Assembly (NCBI GenBank): GCA_021463865.1
Contig: JAJTXY010000023.1
Coordinates: 1-61,518 of the forward strand
Direction of reading: 5' to 3'
Length of the DNA: 61,518 nucleotides
Source of the DNA: Anaerolineae bacterium
GTDB taxonomy: Bacteria > Chloroflexota > Anaerolineae > Aggregatilineales > J027
Shown here: piece after piece, positions 58,485-61,518 of the stretch
Layout: every line of letters starts with the position of its first letter
Numbering within the stretch: position 1 is the first letter of the stretch
Program-made: the position numbers and the translations under genes
The notes under the pieces: generated by a model
Seen by the model: the letters and a program-made list of their open reading frames with translations, nothing else
The model's database searches: none
What the model was told of the DNA's origin: nothing

Positions 58485-60974
58485 TTAGCCGGGAACGAAG
58501 GTAAACATTCGCTCGCTATTGGCTTCGACGGCTTCACGAGTAAACCACGAATTGCGATACTGCCCGGTTGCCCATAGCTCCAGTTGGTCATCATAATGCG
58601 TACTAAAGGGGTTGCCACTTTGACCGATTGGCAAAATACGCTGGCTGTTGTCGAAGTTGCTGAAATCAATCAACTGGCGCTGGCTGGGGATGTAGGTCGT
58701 GTCAAACGAATCGTCGGAGTAGCCAATCGCGTTGACGATGGACGCGCCACCGGGGGTCTCGATTTCACGGTTAAAAATCGCTTCGACCTCGGGATCGCCG
58801 CTGTAGCCAAGCGGTTCAGCCACGTTGCGCGTGACGTGCAGGGCACCCCAACGCCAGTGGCTGCGATCTTCACCATATTGCTCGACCATTTTCGCGTAGC
58901 CAGAAGCAAAAGCCGCCTTCAAAATATCATCCGGTGTCTCAATGACATCTTTGGTATCACCGTTATCCCACAACTGCCCATAAATCGGATTAGCCTTGTT
59001 TGCCAGCAGGACACGGAATACTTCCCAGAAACGCGGGCTGCCGGGGCCGACATCACCATAAAAATCGCCAAAGTCATCGCTAAAGGTCATGAAGTTGATT
59101 TCCATCCAGACCGTTTCAAACAATGCGGCATAGGGACTGTCTACCGAATTATAGTGATCCCATTCACCCAGCCATGTCACAGCTTCGGTGAGGGCAGGAT
59201 CGTCAAAAGTTAAGGCTTGTAGGGCGGGAACAATCGTATCGGCGTTACCATTATAATTATCAGTTTGGATAGCCTTGAGTTCGTCCATCGTAAAAACGCC
59301 ATCGGCATCGCTTTGAAGTAGGGTTTCAATGCGTTTGGCTCGATAGCCGTAATCATTCACTTCAAGCAGATAGTAGGGGAAGTCATCACCCACGACACGA
59401 TTGTTGGCGGTGGCGATATACCCTTGTTCAGGATTAAACACTTCGGGCATTTTTTCAAATGGAATATACCCCTGCCACGCAAATTGGTCGGTGCTGCCGT
59501 CCACAGGCATACGCGGGTCGTGGCCCTCAGCGCGAATTGGCACTTTGGAGGAGAGCTTATAGCCAATGTTGCCTTCAATATCCGCGTAGACGATATTTTG
59601 GCAGGCCGTATCAAAGAGCGAAACCGCCGTTAAAAATTCTTCCCAATTAGTGGCGCGGTCAAAATGGAGAATGCTTTCAATAATCGTGCTGGGGTCAAGG
59701 GTTGTCCATCGCAATGCCCATACGGGTTCAAAACCGAGCGCCTCCGAAATGACTGGCCCCCAGACTGAATTCCGCACTTGCACCTCGATGGGATCGCCAC
59801 CGACCACATTGACAGTTTCAGTACGCACATCAAAATCTACCCATTCGCCATTATATTGATATTGCAGAGGGTTATCAGGGTTGAGGGTAAGCGTGTAGAG
59901 GTCTTGGGTATCGGCTCCGCCAACAGTCAGCCCCCACGCAATATGGTCATTGTTGCCGATTAATACGCCGGGAGCGCCGGGGAAGATCACCCCCACTACG
60001 TTATAGGGACAGTCGGCGTTTTGCTGGACGCAGTGCAGTCCTTGTTCATACCACACACCGGGCATGGCAATCCCGATATGAGGGTCATTGGCGAGGTAAG
60101 GGGCACCTGTGTCGGTGCGGCTGCCGCTAATCGTCCATGAGTTGGAAATCGCGGTTGTGCCGTAACCAATCACGGTGCGGATTTCATCTAAATCCACATT
60201 CCCGACGAGTTGGGTGTGAACATTGCTGAAATCAAAGGTGAGGGGGGTATCACCTTCGGGCACAGTCATGGAGGTCGTGGCGGCGGTGTAATCAATCCCT
60301 CCGGGTTGGGTAATCAGGGGATGGTCAGCGGGATATTTGGGGAAGAACAATTGCAGGGCAATCGTCGCCAATGCTCCCGCGCCCTCGGCAATCACTGAAC
60401 GCTGAATTTCTGCTTGAAAGTCAGCGGCAAAGGTAAAAGTTAGCGCCTTGCCAAAGGTGACGGTATCGAGCGGTGTCCAAGGATCAATGGTGGGTTCGAT
60501 ACCTTTTTCGGCAAGATAGGAATATTCAGCCGCAACTTGATCGGAGGTCTTATCCGCCAGATAAGCATTTATGCCGTCCGAATAGGCTTGAAGGGCATTC
60601 AGGGCATCGGCATCAAAGATGGCAAGGTCTTGTTCGGCGGCGACACGCAGGCCGAGGGTGCGGAAGAATGCATCCTGTCCGGCATAGGATGGCTCAATTT
60701 CGGCAAGGCGACCCGAAGCCAAACGCCGCGACCATTCCATCTGCCAGAAGCGTTCGCTGGCATGGATATAGCCTTGTGCCATAAAAAGGTCATGTGAAGT
60801 CTGAGCGTAGATGTGGGGAATCGCGTAGCTATCTAAATAAACCAACACCTCAGCATCTAGGCCGGGAAGGGTGAGCGTTTCGCCTTCTTGGGCTTGGGCG
60901 GGATGGTTAACACGAGCCGAAATGGGGATGAGGGTTAGCACGAGTATTAAAAGCAACCCTATTTTGGTACGCAT
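58485..60974 (-). CDS. Penicillin acylase-family N-terminal nucleophile hydrolase (S45)
   Basis: An 829-residue secreted or surface amidase, with signal peptide (IGLLLILVLTLIPISA). The pro-region shows DSYAIPHIYAQTSHDLFMAQ, GYIHASERFWQMEWSRR. The autoprocessing site reads AISNSWTISG, making Ser277 the predicted nucleophile; the preceding residue is Ile, whereas Gly is usual. Then YLANDPHIG, GVIFPGAPGVLIGNNDHIAW, and the late HWRWGALH. The family includes penicillin G acylase, acyl-homoserine lactone acylases and aculeacin acylase. Quorum quenching or lipopeptide deacylation is possible; the substrate cannot be read from sequence. Confidence 0.9.
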   Translation of the reverse strand: MRTKIGLLLILVLTLIPISARVNHPAQAQEGETLTLPGLDAEVLVYLDSYAIPHIYAQTSHDLFMAQGYIHASERFWQMEWSRRLASGRLAEIEPSYAGQDAFFRTLGLRVAAEQDLAIFDADALNALQAYSDGINAYLADKTSDQVAAEYSYLAEKGIEPTIDPWTPLDTVTFGKALTFTFAADFQAEIQRSVIAEGAGALATIALQLFFPKYPADHPLITQPGGIDYTAATTSMTVPEGDTPLTFDFSNVHTQLVGNVDLDEIRTVIGYGTTAISNSWTISGSRTDTGAPYLANDPHIGIAMPGVWYEQGLHCVQQNADCPYNVVGVIFPGAPGVLIGNNDHIAWGLTVGGADTQDLYTLTLNPDNPLQYQYNGEWVDFDVRTETVNVVGGDPIEVQVRNSVWGPVISEALGFEPVWALRWTTLDPSTIIESILHFDRATNWEEFLTAVSLFDTACQNIVYADIEGNIGYKLSSKVPIRAEGHDPRMPVDGSTDQFAWQGYIPFEKMPEVFNPEQGYIATANNRVVGDDFPYYLLEVNDYGYRAKRIETLLQSDADGVFTMDELKAIQTDNYNGNADTIVPALQALTFDDPALTEAVTWLGEWDHYNSVDSPYAALFETVWMEINFMTFSDDFGDFYGDVGPGSPRFWEVFRVLLANKANPIYGQLWDNGDTKDVIETPDDILKAAFASGYAKMVEQYGEDRSHWRWGALHVTRNVAEPLGYSGDPEVEAIFNREIETPGGASIVNAIGYSDDSFDTTYIPSQRQLIDFSNFDNSQRILPIGQSGNPFSTHYDDQLELWATGQYRNSWFTREAVEANSERMFTFVPG

Positions 60975-61200
60975 TTTTTAAAAATCTCCAAATTGTTGAT
61001 AAATGTAACCACGTTCATGGGGGCCAAAACTAACGGTACTCCCTAGCTCTATTATCTCCTTTCCATAAAATCGAACCTCCTTTTATCAAATGTACTCCCA
61101 CTGTGGATGAAGAGCAAAATTTGAGTGCCAAAATGAACTCACAATGACCCATCCAAGCCTGCTACAATACACGCAGTGAAACTTCAACAGGAGAATCTAT

Positions 61201-61518
61201 GGCAGTTCATGAACACCCATTGAATGAGCGTACCCAAGCCGTGAGTCGGGTGCTGTGGCAAATCTTATTCCTCAATGTGCTGGTGGCGGCTGGCAAGATT
61301 GCGGTTGGCCTTTTGACTGGCACGGTATCCATTATCGCGGATGGTTTGCATAGTACGATTGATTCGGCTTCCAATATCATTGCCCTCTTTGCCCAACGGA
61401 TTGCGGCCCGTCCGCCGGATGAAACACATCCCTATGGACATCAGCGATTTGAAACACTGGCGAGTTTGGGGATTGGTGGGATGCTCCTTCTGGCGGGGTG
61501 GGAAGTGCTCAAAGTCGC
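61201..61518 (+). CDS. Cation diffusion facilitator family transporter, N-terminal part (runs off the window)
   Basis: The first 106 residues of a CDF metal/proton antiporter that exports divalent cations. TM1 is QILFLNVLVAAGKIAVGLLT, followed by SIIADGLHSTIDSASNIIAL with the metal-site Asp/His pair (DGLHS and the next Asp), then HPYGHQRFETLASLGIGGML, all hallmarks. AGGAGA lies 6 nt before the ATG, and a TACAAT box at 61163 may be its -10. The C-terminus is outside the window. Confidence 0.92.

Overview
The window reads as chromosome from a member of the Chloroflexota, probably Anaerolineae-like. Evidence: a complete coenzyme F420 tail pathway; many exported proteins with Thr/Pro-rich stalks; Flp-type pilins; several large secreted multidomain proteins; frequent GTG and TTG starts; and protein wording typical of that phylum. 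There is no rRNA, tRNA, CRISPR array, integrase or complete insertion sequence. Phylum assignment is an inference from gene content.

Layout. 1-4657 (minus): a truncated gene, a frameshifted two-domain DUF4288 gene, then the F420 operon npdG-cofE-(FbiB C-terminal-like reductase)-cofD-cofC. 4869-11719 (plus): a YgeW-like carbamoyltransferase, carbamate kinase and threonine-synthase-like PLP enzyme, a polyprenyl-phosphate-type glycosyltransferase with a small coiled-coil protein, a second fold-type II PLP enzyme and an unrecognised protein. 11764-13881: a WD40 remnant, a trans-sulfuration PLP enzyme and an Lrp regulator. 13930-20053: an unknown protein beside a Ras-like GTPase, a parvulin lipoprotein, two tandem stalked membrane proteins, a KaiC-like ATPase and rsmI. 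20354-25632: a beta-helix exoprotein, an SsnA-like amidohydrolase, a C-terminal fragment of a trans-sulfuration gene and a small unknown gene. 25651-27528: a LysM-MltG protein and two tiny Flp pilin genes. 27580-35282 (minus): a glycan operon with a glycosyltransferase fusion, three methyltransferases (one with a long coiled coil) and a DUF2723 glycosyltransferase. 35457-44099 (minus): three giant exoproteins. 44237-46621 (plus): a glycosyltransferase and an ECF sigma operon. 46668-58394: cell-surface polysaccharide genes (TagA/WecG, an ArnT-like enzyme, Wzm/Wzt-type ABC exporter, a WbaP-like initiating transferase, GT2) mixed with a C39 peptidase, an unknown membrane protein and birA. 58485-61518: a penicillin-acylase-family enzyme and the start of a cation diffusion facilitator.

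The most distinctive signal is a modular secretome. Four exported proteins with unrelated business ends (beta-helix, PD40 propeller, metzincin, subtilase) carry the same C-terminal four-unit GDWN/GDFN module, and three of them also carry the same jelly-roll-like ESDDP domain. A shared surface-docking, sorting or glycan-binding role is my inference. Second, YgeW-like, carbamate kinase and SsnA-like genes lie in one neighbourhood and suggest purine- or ureide-type catabolism. Third, there is visible gene decay: a single-base frameshift, a WD40 remnant, and a trans-sulfuration fragment that differs from the intact copy only at synonymous sites.
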